Of a stretch of DNA of 25,282 nt, positions 15,807-23,393 are shown in pieces. This DNA is from JAPXSY01 sp034003585 (GTDB lineage Bacteria > Verrucomicrobiota > Kiritimatiellia > RFP12 > UBA1067): assembly GCA_034003585.1 (NCBI GenBank), contig JAVEYH010000043.1, positions 1 to 25,282 of the forward strand, given 5' to 3'. Position 1 is the stretch's first letter. Each line of letters starts with the position of its first letter. The translations under genes and the position numbers were made by a program. The notes beneath the pieces were generated by a model. It ran no database searches. It had not been told where the DNA came from and saw only the letters and a list, made by a program, of their open reading frames with translations.

Positions 15807-17660
15807 TTATTTGCTTTTGTCTTTCCCCAGCAGATCCCCAAATCCGAGCCAGTTGATGACGACCTGCTGCGGCCGGTTATAGACGCCGCCATCCAGCAGG
15901 GAAATTTCCGGCATCCGGTTCGCGATGAAAAATTCGTTGAAGGAGCTTTCGAGACCGGTCATCACTTTCTTGGTGGTGTAGCCGTAGGCGGTCTTGAAGA
16001 CCGCCAGATCGAAGGCCACAAACGGCGTGATCGAGGCGGCATAGTCAAATCCTTTGGTGAGGGCCACTTCCGCAGCGCCATACCAGCCGCCCTTTAGGAT
16101 GATATCCGCGCTCTGCACAATCTCAAACCCGTCGAGCAGGGTCAGGCCTCCGGCGACATAACCCCTGCCGTTGAACACCTTGTCGATCATAACATTGGCA
16201 TCGGGCAGGCCCCGCGCCGCATCCAGTCCGCCCTTGTACACGCCGCCGATCAACTCCCATTCGTCCGCGTACTGATTGAGGGTGTCGCGGCCGCGCTCCA
16301 GAGCCTCCCACAGGGAAGAGTCTCTTTTTTCCGCCGCTGCCGCGCCCGTCGCCGTACCGGGATCCGATGACGCGCGCGCCGTCCCCGGAGTTGTCCCGGC
16401 CGGTGTGCCCGCCGCGCTCCCCGATGCCGAGCTAGCCGGACTAGCCGAACCTGCCGAGCTTGCCGACGCCCCGCCCGGAATGACCGGGATCAGGGGGCCG
16501 CGCACATCGCGCAGGTCCACCACATCCGGATCGTCCCAGACCGCCTGCCGCACATAACCAGCCTTTCCCCCCTGATTCCTTCCGCCGGCGCCCGTTCCGC
16601 CAAAGGCTGAATCTGACCTGAGCGAGGTTTCAGGCGGAGGCGCGCCCCGCGGGTCTGTCGCAGGCGCATGCACGCGGAGGGGCTGATCGAAAACCGACAC
16701 ATCCGCGTACCCGCCGGCCAGCAGCCACTTGCGCACACCGTAGAGGTCGGGCAGCGTGCCCTGCAACCGCCCGGGCACGGGCTGGGCCGTCTCGGCCTGC
16801 TGCAGCGCCTGATAGCTCTGCGCCAGCATCGACTGCGCCTCGCGCAAGGCCTGCCGGGCCTGCGTGATCGCCGCGGCGGCCTCGCGCATGGCCGGATCGC
16901 CCTGCACCTCGGCCAGCCAGCGGTCCGTCGAGTCCAGAAGCGCCTCCGTGTCGGCCCGCAGCGCGAGAAGATCCTCCACGCCCAGGCCGGAAGGCTCAGT
17001 CGGCACAGTTGCGTCCCCCTGGTGCAGACCGATCCCCCCCGCCTCGACCGCCCCGCCGGAATCGGGCGCGAAGCCGTCCGCGAGCTGTTGTCCGGCCGTG
17101 GTCTCGCCGAGCACGCTCTCCTCCAGCGAACGTCCGCCGCGCACAACCGACTCGCTGAGCGGATCGGTCCCTCTCGCGCCGGGCGCGCCCTCCGGCACCG
17201 GGAAGGCGGAGGAGGGCGGCGCAAGCGGCGCGACGCCCGGCGTCAGCGCTCCCGGCACAACCGGACGCGAAATCCCGGACCCGGGCAGCGGCACGGAACG
17301 CTGCGGAAGCGCGGCAGGCGGCAGCGGCGCGAACTTCGGCAGGAGCGGCTGCTGCGGAAAAGCGGGCGTCATCCGGTAGGGCTGAAAGCCCGACATCGGA
17401 TAGCGGCTGAACATCGCGTTCATCTGATTCTGCATCTGCCGGAGCTGTCCCGCAAGCGCGCGTGTCCGCGGATCGGAATTGGCCGCGGAAATCGCCTGGC
17501 CGAACAGGTCATTCGCCCGGCGCTGATGCGTCCGCACATCCGGGCCGCCCGCCGCGCCGGCGGCGAACAGGCACACCGGCACCCCGATCCGGAAAACGCG
17601 GGCCGCGCCGGCCCGCAAGCCGCGCATCCGGAAAATCCGGCTCTGTGTGGTTCCGGTCAT
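15807..17660 (-). CDS. unrecognised 617-aa exported low-complexity protein
   Basis: No family recognised. Visible layout: a basic N-terminus and hydrophobic stretch (about 22-40, ending AAGAAGG), which could be a signal peptide or anchor; a Gln/Met-rich helix (about 65-85); a proline-rich segment (88-165); a predicted coiled coil (about 228-292, many Ala/Gln/Glu); a Ser/Ala/Gly/Thr/Pro linker (396-443); and a C-terminal domain (about 450-617) with Gly-rich hydrophobic stretches such as VAGGLTLLDGFEIV and ASITPFVAFDLAVF. It starts 21 nt after the TPR gene, so the two are probably co-transcribed. ATG 17660 has no clear ribosome binding site; ATG 17627 is the alternative. Its 3' end touches a duplication junction, so the C-terminus may have been altered. 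Confidence 0.75.
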   Translation of the reverse strand: MTGTTQSRIFRMRGLRAGAARVFRIGVPVCLFAAGAAGGPDVRTHQRRANDLFGQAISAANSDPRTRALAGQLRQMQNQMNAMFSRYPMSGFQPYRMTPAFPQQPLLPKFAPLPPAALPQRSVPLPGSGISRPVVPGALTPGVAPLAPPSSAFPVPEGAPGARGTDPLSESVVRGGRSLEESVLGETTAGQQLADGFAPDSGGAVEAGGIGLHQGDATVPTEPSGLGVEDLLALRADTEALLDSTDRWLAEVQGDPAMREAAAAITQARQALREAQSMLAQSYQALQQAETAQPVPGRLQGTLPDLYGVRKWLLAGGYADVSVFDQPLRVHAPATDPRGAPPPETSLRSDSAFGGTGAGGRNQGGKAGYVRQAVWDDPDVVDLRDVRGPLIPVIPGGASASSAGSASPASSASGSAAGTPAGTTPGTARASSDPGTATGAAAAEKRDSSLWEALERGRDTLNQYADEWELIGGVYKGGLDAARGLPDANVMIDKVFNGRGYVAGGLTLLDGFEIVQSADIILKGGWYGAAEVALTKGFDYAASITPFVAFDLAVFKTAYGYTTKKVMTGLESSFNEFFIANRMPEISLLDGGVYNRPQQVVINWLGFGDLLGKDKSK

Positions 17661-17681
17661 GGGACAACGCGGTGATCCGGT

Positions 17682-19628
17682 TCACTGGCCACGGCAGAAT
17701 GCGGCCAGAACCGCACACTGCTCTTCGAGCTGGAATTCGGCGCGGTGCAGGGTGTCCATCGCGTCCGCGGCCTCCGCGCCCTTCGGCCCGGTCGCGAGAA
17801 AACAGCGGAGGCATTCGGTGGCCGCCTTGTATTGGCCGTTCATCATATAGGCCACCGCAAGATGCTTGAGGACGACCGGCGACCACGGCGAGTCCTGAAG
17901 TGCCCACCGGTATTCGGAGATCGCCCGGGCGATGTCCGACGGTTTGCGCGCCTCGCTCCGCAGCGCCGCGTTGCCGCGCAGAAAACAGCGCATCCCCTGC
18001 GCGGTCAGGGGCGGCGGCGTCTCCAGGGCCGTCAGGCAGGAGGTGATCCGGGCCCGCACTGTCTCGCGTCCGGCGCCCGGCGCCACCAGCCGGTAGGCCT
18101 CGGCGTAGGAGCGGATCGCCCCGGCGAACTCTTTCTTGCCGGCCGCCTCATCCCCCTTGCGCAGGGCCGCCTCGCGGGAAGGGGCGAGCTGTTTCTCCAG
18201 CAGGTCGAGCGCCCGCCGGGCCGGACCGTATCCGGGCTGGACATCCAGACAGCGGGCGAACAGTTCGATCGCCTGCGCCGATTCGCCCCGCAATTGATGG
18301 ACACGGCCCAAACGGTACATGTTCGGACAGGCGCTCGGGCTGAACGGGTTCTCGAACAGAACGCGCTGGAGCCAAAGTACCCCCTCCTCCTGATCGCCCC
18401 CCAGCGCCTTGGCCGCCACCACGTGCGTCGGAAGGGGCGTCAGCGTGTTGATCGACACCGCCCGCAAGAACGCTCCCTTGGCTTCCGCGTCCGCCCCCTT
18501 GTCCAGCAGGATCAGGCCCTTCATATACCACGCGAACGATTTCACCTGCTGCGGCGTCTCCTCCCCCCCGAGCCGATCCAGAAAACCAATCGCCGTATCA
18601 AAGGCGTTGGCGTTATAGGCCACACCCGCGGCCGCCAGCAGTGCGGAGGCGTCATTCGTCTGGCTCTGGAGAAACCGCTGGTAGTACCCCAGCGCCCGTT
18701 CCGGCTGGTCGCATCCCGCATAAATATCACCCAGCCGACGCAGCGCCGCAGGATCGTCCGGTGCCTCCGTCAGCGTTTTCAGATGCGGCTGGACCGCTTC
18801 GGCAAGGGAACGTTCCGACTCCCGGGTCATCCCCAGATTGCGGAACGCGTTGGCGGCGCGCAGCAGGCAGGCCGACCGGTCCGAACCCGGCGCGACCGAC
18901 AAAAAGGTGAACAGATCCTCGATGGATTGGGCGAAACGGCCCTGCTGATAGTTCGCCTCCGCGGTCCAGTACGCCGCCGCAATCAGGGCGGGATCGGTCT
19001 TGCGCGCCTCTCCGAACGCGAGGATGGCGTCGGAAAAAGCCTGTTTGGCGTACTGCGCGCGCCCGAGATTGAACTGGATGCTGGCGATCTCGCGGCAGGC
19101 CTGCACATCGGAGAGCATGCCCGTGTCCTTCCGGAGAACCGCCTCCCCGCCGTTTGCGGTCAACGCCGCCTGCGCCGCCCCGCCCGCGGTCTGCAGCGCC
19201 ATGTTCGCGGCCATCGCGTCCAGTCCGCCGCCCAAGCCGCCCATGCCGCCGAGACCGCCCACCAGCACCCCGATCATCTGGGCCGCGGCGGCATTCTCCT
19301 GTTGGCGCTTGATGAGTGCGGCCTGCTTGTTCTGCGCCTCGATCTCCTCCTTGCGGGCGTCCTGCTGCAGCTTCTCGGCTTTGATCTGCCGCGACATGCC
19401 ATGCACCAGCAAGGCCTGTTTGAAGGCCACGATCGCCTCATCGTACATGCGCAGCCTGTAATATTCCAGACCCAGCTCGTTGTACAGCGACCAACTGTAG
19501 GCGTCCTGGCCGAGCCGCTCCTTGATGGGGCGCACCGATTCCGGTTCCGCCGCCATGCCTCTCCAACCGCCAGAAACGGCCAGCGCGAGCAGAAAAAGCC
19601 GAAAGAGCGTAACGCGAAGACTCCTCAT
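17682..19628 (-). CDS. exported TPR-repeat protein
   Basis: A 648-aa protein with an N-terminal signal peptide (MRSLRVTLFRLFLLALAVSGG). It has tetratricopeptide-like helical repeats before and after an unusual insert. The first repeat is near 45-75 (YNELGLEYYRLRMYDEAIVAFKQAL). The insert is a charged coiled coil (about 82-112) plus a Gly/Ala/Met-rich segment (IGVLVGGLGGMGGLGGGLDA, about 119-160). Further repeats run from about 175 to 640, for example FNLGRAQYAKQAFSDAILAF and LGDIYAGCDQPERALGYYQRFL. Such proteins usually scaffold complexes at the envelope; no partner is known. ATG 19628 was chosen because AAGGAGG lies 8 nt upstream; an earlier ATG (19649) precedes that site. It heads the operon that continues with the 617-aa gene and the lipoproteins. 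Confidence 0.87.
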   Translation of the reverse strand: MRSLRVTLFRLFLLALAVSGGWRGMAAEPESVRPIKERLGQDAYSWSLYNELGLEYYRLRMYDEAIVAFKQALLVHGMSRQIKAEKLQQDARKEEIEAQNKQAALIKRQQENAAAAQMIGVLVGGLGGMGGLGGGLDAMAANMALQTAGGAAQAALTANGGEAVLRKDTGMLSDVQACREIASIQFNLGRAQYAKQAFSDAILAFGEARKTDPALIAAAYWTAEANYQQGRFAQSIEDLFTFLSVAPGSDRSACLLRAANAFRNLGMTRESERSLAEAVQPHLKTLTEAPDDPAALRRLGDIYAGCDQPERALGYYQRFLQSQTNDASALLAAAGVAYNANAFDTAIGFLDRLGGEETPQQVKSFAWYMKGLILLDKGADAEAKGAFLRAVSINTLTPLPTHVVAAKALGGDQEEGVLWLQRVLFENPFSPSACPNMYRLGRVHQLRGESAQAIELFARCLDVQPGYGPARRALDLLEKQLAPSREAALRKGDEAAGKKEFAGAIRSYAEAYRLVAPGAGRETVRARITSCLTALETPPPLTAQGMRCFLRGNAALRSEARKPSDIARAISEYRWALQDSPWSPVVLKHLAVAYMMNGQYKAATECLRCFLATGPKGAEAADAMDTLHRAEFQLEEQCAVLAAFCRGQ

Positions 19629-19858
19629 GTGACTTTCCTCCTTGCCCATGCGCCCGTCGGATGGCCGGGCCGGGACATGTATTTCGATGTCACCGGAAAA
19701 CGTAGCACTTCAATCTTTCTGACGCTACAGGTATTTTTACAAATCGCGGAAGGCGGGATCAGGCCGGTTTTTCGGCCGCGCTTTCCCGGCGGAGGGATAC
19801 GAACGGGGGAAGCGTCCCGGAAGAAAGGCCGGGGGCGGCGCGCGGCCGCATGACCGCC

Positions 19859-21127
19859 CTACCGCACCTTGAGCAGGAAGAAGCTCTTTTTGCCGCCGCG
19901 CAGGACCGCGAGGCGGCCCTCGCAGAGGTCGGAGGCGCCGAACGCGCGCTCGATTCCCATGACGCGCGCGTTGTTGATGTACAGGCCGCCCTGCTGGACC
20001 AGGCGGCGCGCCTCGCCCTTGCTGGCAGCCATGCCGGCCGCGGCGACCACCTCGAACGCGGGCTTGCCGAGGACCTGGTCCGCCGACAGCGTGGCGGACG
20101 GCACGTTGGCGAAGATCGCCTCCAGCTCCGCCGCGGCCAGCCCCTCGATCGCGCCGCCGAACAGCACCCCGGTGGCTTTTCTGGCGATCGCGAGCCCGCT
20201 CTCGCCGTGCACGGCGCGCGTCAACTCCTCGGCCAGCACCTGCTGCGCCTCGCGCTTCTCCGGCGCGGCCATCACGGCCGCCTCGAGCTCCGCGATCCGT
20301 TCAAACGGCAGGAAGGTGAAGATTTTGAGATACCGGATCACATCCGCGTCCAGCGTACGCAGGAAGAACTGGTAGAAATCGTAATAGGAGGTCTTGCGCG
20401 CGTCCAGAAAGATCGCGTTGCCCTCGCTCTTGCCGAATTTTTTGCCGGTGCTGTCGCACACCAGCGGAAAGGTCATGCCGTACACCTCTTCGCCGCAGAT
20501 CCGCCGCACCAGCTCCGTGCCGGCCGTGATGTTGCCCCACTGGTCCGAGCCGCCGATCTGCAGCGCGCAACCGTAGGTCTTGTACAGGTGGTAGAAGTCA
20601 TACCCCTGCAGGATCTGGTAACAGAACTCGGTGAAACTCATGCCATCATCGGACTCCATGCGCTTCTTGACGCTGTCCTTGCCGAGCATGACGCCCATGC
20701 GGAAATAGCGGCCCACGTCGCGCAGCAGGTCAATGAAGGTGAAATCCTTGAACCAGTCGTAGTTGTTCACCAGGATCGCCGGATTGGCGGAATCCGGGCT
20801 GAAGTCGAGGAAGCGCGACAGGTTCTCCCGGATGCCCACGAGGTTGCGCTCGACCTGCTCCGCGCTCAACAGGTTGCGCTCCTTGGATTTGCCCGACGGG
20901 TCGCCGATCAACCCCGTGGCGCCGCCTACCAGCGCGATCACCCTGTGGCCCGCGCGCTGCAAGTGCGCCAGGGCCATGATCGTCACGAAATTTCCGGCCT
21001 GCAGGCTGTCGCTCGTGGGGTCGAACCCCGCGTACACGGTCAGCGGCTTGTCCAGCGCCTTCGCCAGTCCGGGGCTGGTCATGTCTTCAAACAGATGGCG
21101 CGCCTGGAAGGTGTCGAGGATGTTCAT
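19859..21127 (-). CDS. tyrS: tyrosine--tRNA ligase
   Basis: A 422-aa class I aminoacyl-tRNA synthetase charging tRNA-Tyr in the cytoplasm. The N-terminal catalytic domain shows VYAGFDPTSDSL, LVGGATGLIGDPSGKSKER, and YQILQGYDFYHLY followed by QIGGSDQWGNI. The second signature KFGKS is at 230-234. A C-terminal S4 RNA-binding domain covers about 355-422 (MAASKGEARRLVQQGGLYINNARV). The first signature, normally HIGH-like, reads QAGN at 43-46 (codons CAG GCC GGA AAT). The length and all other motifs are normal. ATG 21127 has AAGG 8 nt upstream. It lies downstream of rpsA but behind its terminator, so it probably has its own promoter in the repeat-bearing gap. Confidence 0.96.
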   Translation of the reverse strand: MNILDTFQARHLFEDMTSPGLAKALDKPLTVYAGFDPTSDSLQAGNFVTIMALAHLQRAGHRVIALVGGATGLIGDPSGKSKERNLLSAEQVERNLVGIRENLSRFLDFSPDSANPAILVNNYDWFKDFTFIDLLRDVGRYFRMGVMLGKDSVKKRMESDDGMSFTEFCYQILQGYDFYHLYKTYGCALQIGGSDQWGNITAGTELVRRICGEEVYGMTFPLVCDSTGKKFGKSEGNAIFLDARKTSYYDFYQFFLRTLDADVIRYLKIFTFLPFERIAELEAAVMAAPEKREAQQVLAEELTRAVHGESGLAIARKATGVLFGGAIEGLAAAELEAIFANVPSATLSADQVLGKPAFEVVAAAGMAASKGEARRLVQQGGLYINNARVMGIERAFGASDLCEGRLAVLRGGKKSFFLLKVR

Positions 21128-21149
21128 GGTCGATGCCTTAACGGGGAAA

Positions 21150-21230
21150 CTCTCAACGCTCAGCGTTCAACCCTCAACGTTCAAGTGACCCCGCCTTCCG
21201 CGTTGAGAGTTGGGCGTTGAACGTTTCTCT
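21150..21230. repeat. CAACG-type dispersed inverted repeat, locus 2
   Basis: The left arm (21150-21186) is made of CTCAACGCTCAGCGTTCAAC and CCTCAACGTTCAAGT words. The right arm (21201-21230) has CGTTGAGAGTTGGGCGTTGA and ACGTTTCTCT. They are in opposite orientation around GACCCCGCCTTCC. It resembles locus 1 at 7687-7793 in word content, arm orientation and GC-rich centre. It sits between the rpsA terminator and the tyrS start. Confidence 0.7.
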
Positions 21231-21231
21231 C

Positions 21232-21266
21232 AAAAAAAAGAAGGGGCGCCTGTCGCCAGGCGCCCC
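21232..21266 (-). terminator. Rho-independent terminator of rpsA
   Basis: A perfect 10-bp stem, GGGGCGCCTG with CAGGCGCCCC (21243-21266), closes a 4-nt loop. On the minus strand it is followed by TTCTTTTTTTTG (down to 21231). It lies 9 nt after the rpsA stop codon and points the right way. Confidence 0.95.
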
Positions 21267-21274
21267 GTATCGGC

Positions 21275-23014
21275 TTACTCCGCGCCCGGATGCCACTCTT
21301 CGCTCTGGGCGAAGGCGTCATCGAAGGCCGCCGCGAGACCCACCAGATTCTCACCCGGCTTGAGGTCCACGACGCTCAGATCGCGCGTCAGCTCGGCGAT
21401 CTCGCTCTCGTCCATGCTCACGGCCTTGATGCTCAGGCCGATGCGGCGCTCGTCGCGGTCGATCTTCACGATGCGGGCCTCCACATCCTGGCCGACCTTG
21501 AGGGCGTCCTTGACCTTCTCGACGTGTTGATCGCTGATCTGGGAGATGTGGACCAGTCCGTCCACGCCATCCTCCAGTTCCACGAAGGCGCCGAAGGAGG
21601 CGATCTTGGAAACCTTGCCTTTGACGATCTGCCCGATGCCGTAGCGGCTGGTGATCGTGTTCCAGGGATCGTCGCTGGCCTGCTTGAGGCCCAGGCTGAT
21701 CCGCTGATCGGAGGGGTTGACCTCGAGCACCACCGCCTCGACCTGCTGACCCTTCTGCAGGACCTCGCTGGGGTGGTTGATCTTGCGGGTCCACGACATG
21801 TCGGAGACGTGGATCATGCCGTCGATGCCCTCTTCCAGCTCGATGAACGCGCCGTACGTGGTGAAATTGCGCACCTTGCCGGTCACGCGGCTGCCGACCG
21901 GATAACGGTCCTGCACCGTGTCCCACGGGTTCGCCTCGGTCTGGCGGATGCCCAACGCGATCTTCTGGTTGGCCGCGTCGATGCTCAGTACCACCACGTC
22001 CACCTCATCCCCGACGTTCAGCACGTCCGAGGCGCGGGCCACGCGCTTGGTCCAGGAGAACTCCGAGACATGCACCAGCCCCTCGATGCCCGGCTGGATC
22101 TCGACGAAGGCGCCGTACGGCACCAGATTCACGACTTTGCCGCGCAGGCGGCTGCCGACCGGGAAGGTCCCGCCGATATTGTCCCACGGGTTGGGCGTGG
22201 CCTGCTTCAGTCCCAACGAAACCCGTTCGCGGTCCATGTCCACATCGAGGATGAGCACATCCAGCTCCTGGCCCACCTTGAGCATCTCGCTCGGATGCTT
22301 GATACGGCCCCAACTCATGTCCGTGATGTGGAGCAGCCCGTCCAGACCGTTCAGATCCACGAACGCGCCGAAATCGGTGATGTTCTTGACGTGGCCGTGA
22401 CGGAGCTGGCCCTTCTCGATCGTGCCGAGCAACTCGCGTTTCTTGTCGGCCATACGCTCTTCGATCAGCTCGCGGCGCGACACGATGATGTTGCGGCGCT
22501 CGTTGCTGATTTTGATGACCTTGAACTCGAACGACTGGTTCAGATAGGGATCCGGGTCATGCACCGGGATGACATCCACCTGCGACCCCGGCAGGAAGGC
22601 GTCCACGCCGTCCACATTCACGATCAGGCCGCCGCGCACTTTGCTGCGGATGACGCCGGTGACCACGCCGCCCTCGCTGTATTTGGCAAGCACCGCATCC
22701 CAGCGCAGCTTCTCATCGGCGCGGGCCTTGCTCAGGATCACCATGCCGCTTTCGCTCTCCAGCTCCATGAGCAACACATCGATCACATCGCCGATCTTCA
22801 GTTGCGTCACGTCTTCAAATTCGTTCGCCGGAACCATGCCCTCCGATTTGTAACCGATATCAACGAGAACCTCGTTGCCTTTGATGCCGCTGATCGTGCC
22901 CTTGATGATCGACCCGGCCACAAACTGATTCATCTGCTGGTCCAGCGCTGCCGACATCATGTCGTACATGGACCCGGTTTTGGGGGTTTCGGCCGTGGGT
23001 TTGCGAATTGCCAT
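21275..23014 (-). CDS. rpsA: 30S ribosomal protein S1
   Basis: A 579-aa protein that binds mRNA on the small ribosomal subunit. Six S1 (OB-fold) repeats can be followed: the first two, divergent ones at about 33-105 and 115-190, then four closely similar ones each with a G-x-V-x-x-x-x-x-[FY]-GAFVE core (for example VKNITDFGAFVDLNGLDG, VVNLVPYGAFVEIQPGIEG, VRNFTTYGAFIELEEGIDG, VSKIASFGAFVELEDGVDG). Length is typical. The region before ATG 23014 has no strong Shine-Dalgarno sequence, as in other rpsA genes where S1 acts on its own leader; that regulation is inferred here. A candidate promoter lies ~180 nt upstream and a strong terminator directly downstream. Confidence 0.97.
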   Translation of the reverse strand: MAIRKPTAETPKTGSMYDMMSAALDQQMNQFVAGSIIKGTISGIKGNEVLVDIGYKSEGMVPANEFEDVTQLKIGDVIDVLLMELESESGMVILSKARADEKLRWDAVLAKYSEGGVVTGVIRSKVRGGLIVNVDGVDAFLPGSQVDVIPVHDPDPYLNQSFEFKVIKISNERRNIIVSRRELIEERMADKKRELLGTIEKGQLRHGHVKNITDFGAFVDLNGLDGLLHITDMSWGRIKHPSEMLKVGQELDVLILDVDMDRERVSLGLKQATPNPWDNIGGTFPVGSRLRGKVVNLVPYGAFVEIQPGIEGLVHVSEFSWTKRVARASDVLNVGDEVDVVVLSIDAANQKIALGIRQTEANPWDTVQDRYPVGSRVTGKVRNFTTYGAFIELEEGIDGMIHVSDMSWTRKINHPSEVLQKGQQVEAVVLEVNPSDQRISLGLKQASDDPWNTITSRYGIGQIVKGKVSKIASFGAFVELEDGVDGLVHISQISDQHVEKVKDALKVGQDVEARIVKIDRDERRIGLSIKAVSMDESEIAELTRDLSVVDLKPGENLVGLAAAFDDAFAQSEEWHPGAE

Positions 23015-23166
23015 GTGTAAGGAATTCCCGTCCGCCGCCGCGGTGCGCGCGCTTCCGCGCGCATGCGGGATTCGGGATCGAGTCCCGGCGTCAGACGTTG
23101 GGTTAGGTGTTGCACTTCCGGGGCCGTCGCGTTTCCGGCCACCCGGCCGGCCGCACGCGCCCCCTC

Positions 23167-23213
23167 TTGTCCTGTTGGGGACAAAGGGTTTTATTTATAG
23201 CAGAAAACCCTTT
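23167..23213. repeat. overlapping inverted repeats upstream of rpsA
   Basis: A perfect 10-bp inverted repeat, AAAGGGTTTT (23183-23192) and AAAACCCTTT (23204-23213), encloses an 11-nt AT-rich loop. A second 6-bp stem, TTGTCC (23167-23172) and GGACAA (23179-23184), overlaps its left edge by two bases, so the two cannot form fully at once. No U-run follows on the minus strand. Confidence 0.8.
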
Positions 23214-23223
23214 CGTGGGCCAA
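23194..23223 (-). promoter_or_regulatory. candidate rpsA promoter
   Basis: On the minus strand TTGGCC (23218-23223) and TATAAA (23194-23199) are separated by 18 nt; the -10 matches the consensus at five of six positions. The -10 falls entirely in the loop of the 10-bp inverted repeat at 23183-23213. Confidence 0.5.
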
Positions 23224-23393
23224 ACCAAAAAATCGCGCCCCCCCGGGGAAACGGAACGCTCCCTGTAAAACAACGCGATTCCCGCAATTCAGCCGGAGAA
23301 CCGGGAATGCGTCCCTGCCAACGCTCTGCCCTTGTACGCATGGCGGGACTGGTGAAGCGGTGCCGTCTTCTCTGCCGGAAAGGGCCGGCCGCT

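Larger units (their letters stand above)
23015..23393. other. rpsA leader and intergenic region, no gene
   Basis: Between the sulfatase stop and the rpsA start there is no convincing coding sequence. It contains the inverted repeats and candidate promoter described separately (23167-23223), leaving an untranslated leader of about 170 nt if that promoter is real. No known riboswitch or other named leader RNA was recognised. Confidence 0.7.

Noticed and set aside
17745..19853. A 702-aa open frame on the plus strand opposite the TPR gene
   Set aside because: It is an antisense shadow typical of high-GC DNA: Arg/Gly/Pro-rich, no domains, and fully overlapping a TPR gene with a strong ribosome binding site and signal peptide.
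21290..23020. A 576-aa plus-strand open frame opposite rpsA
   Set aside because: Its apparent internal repetition mirrors the S1 repeats on the other strand; no start signal or domain supports it.
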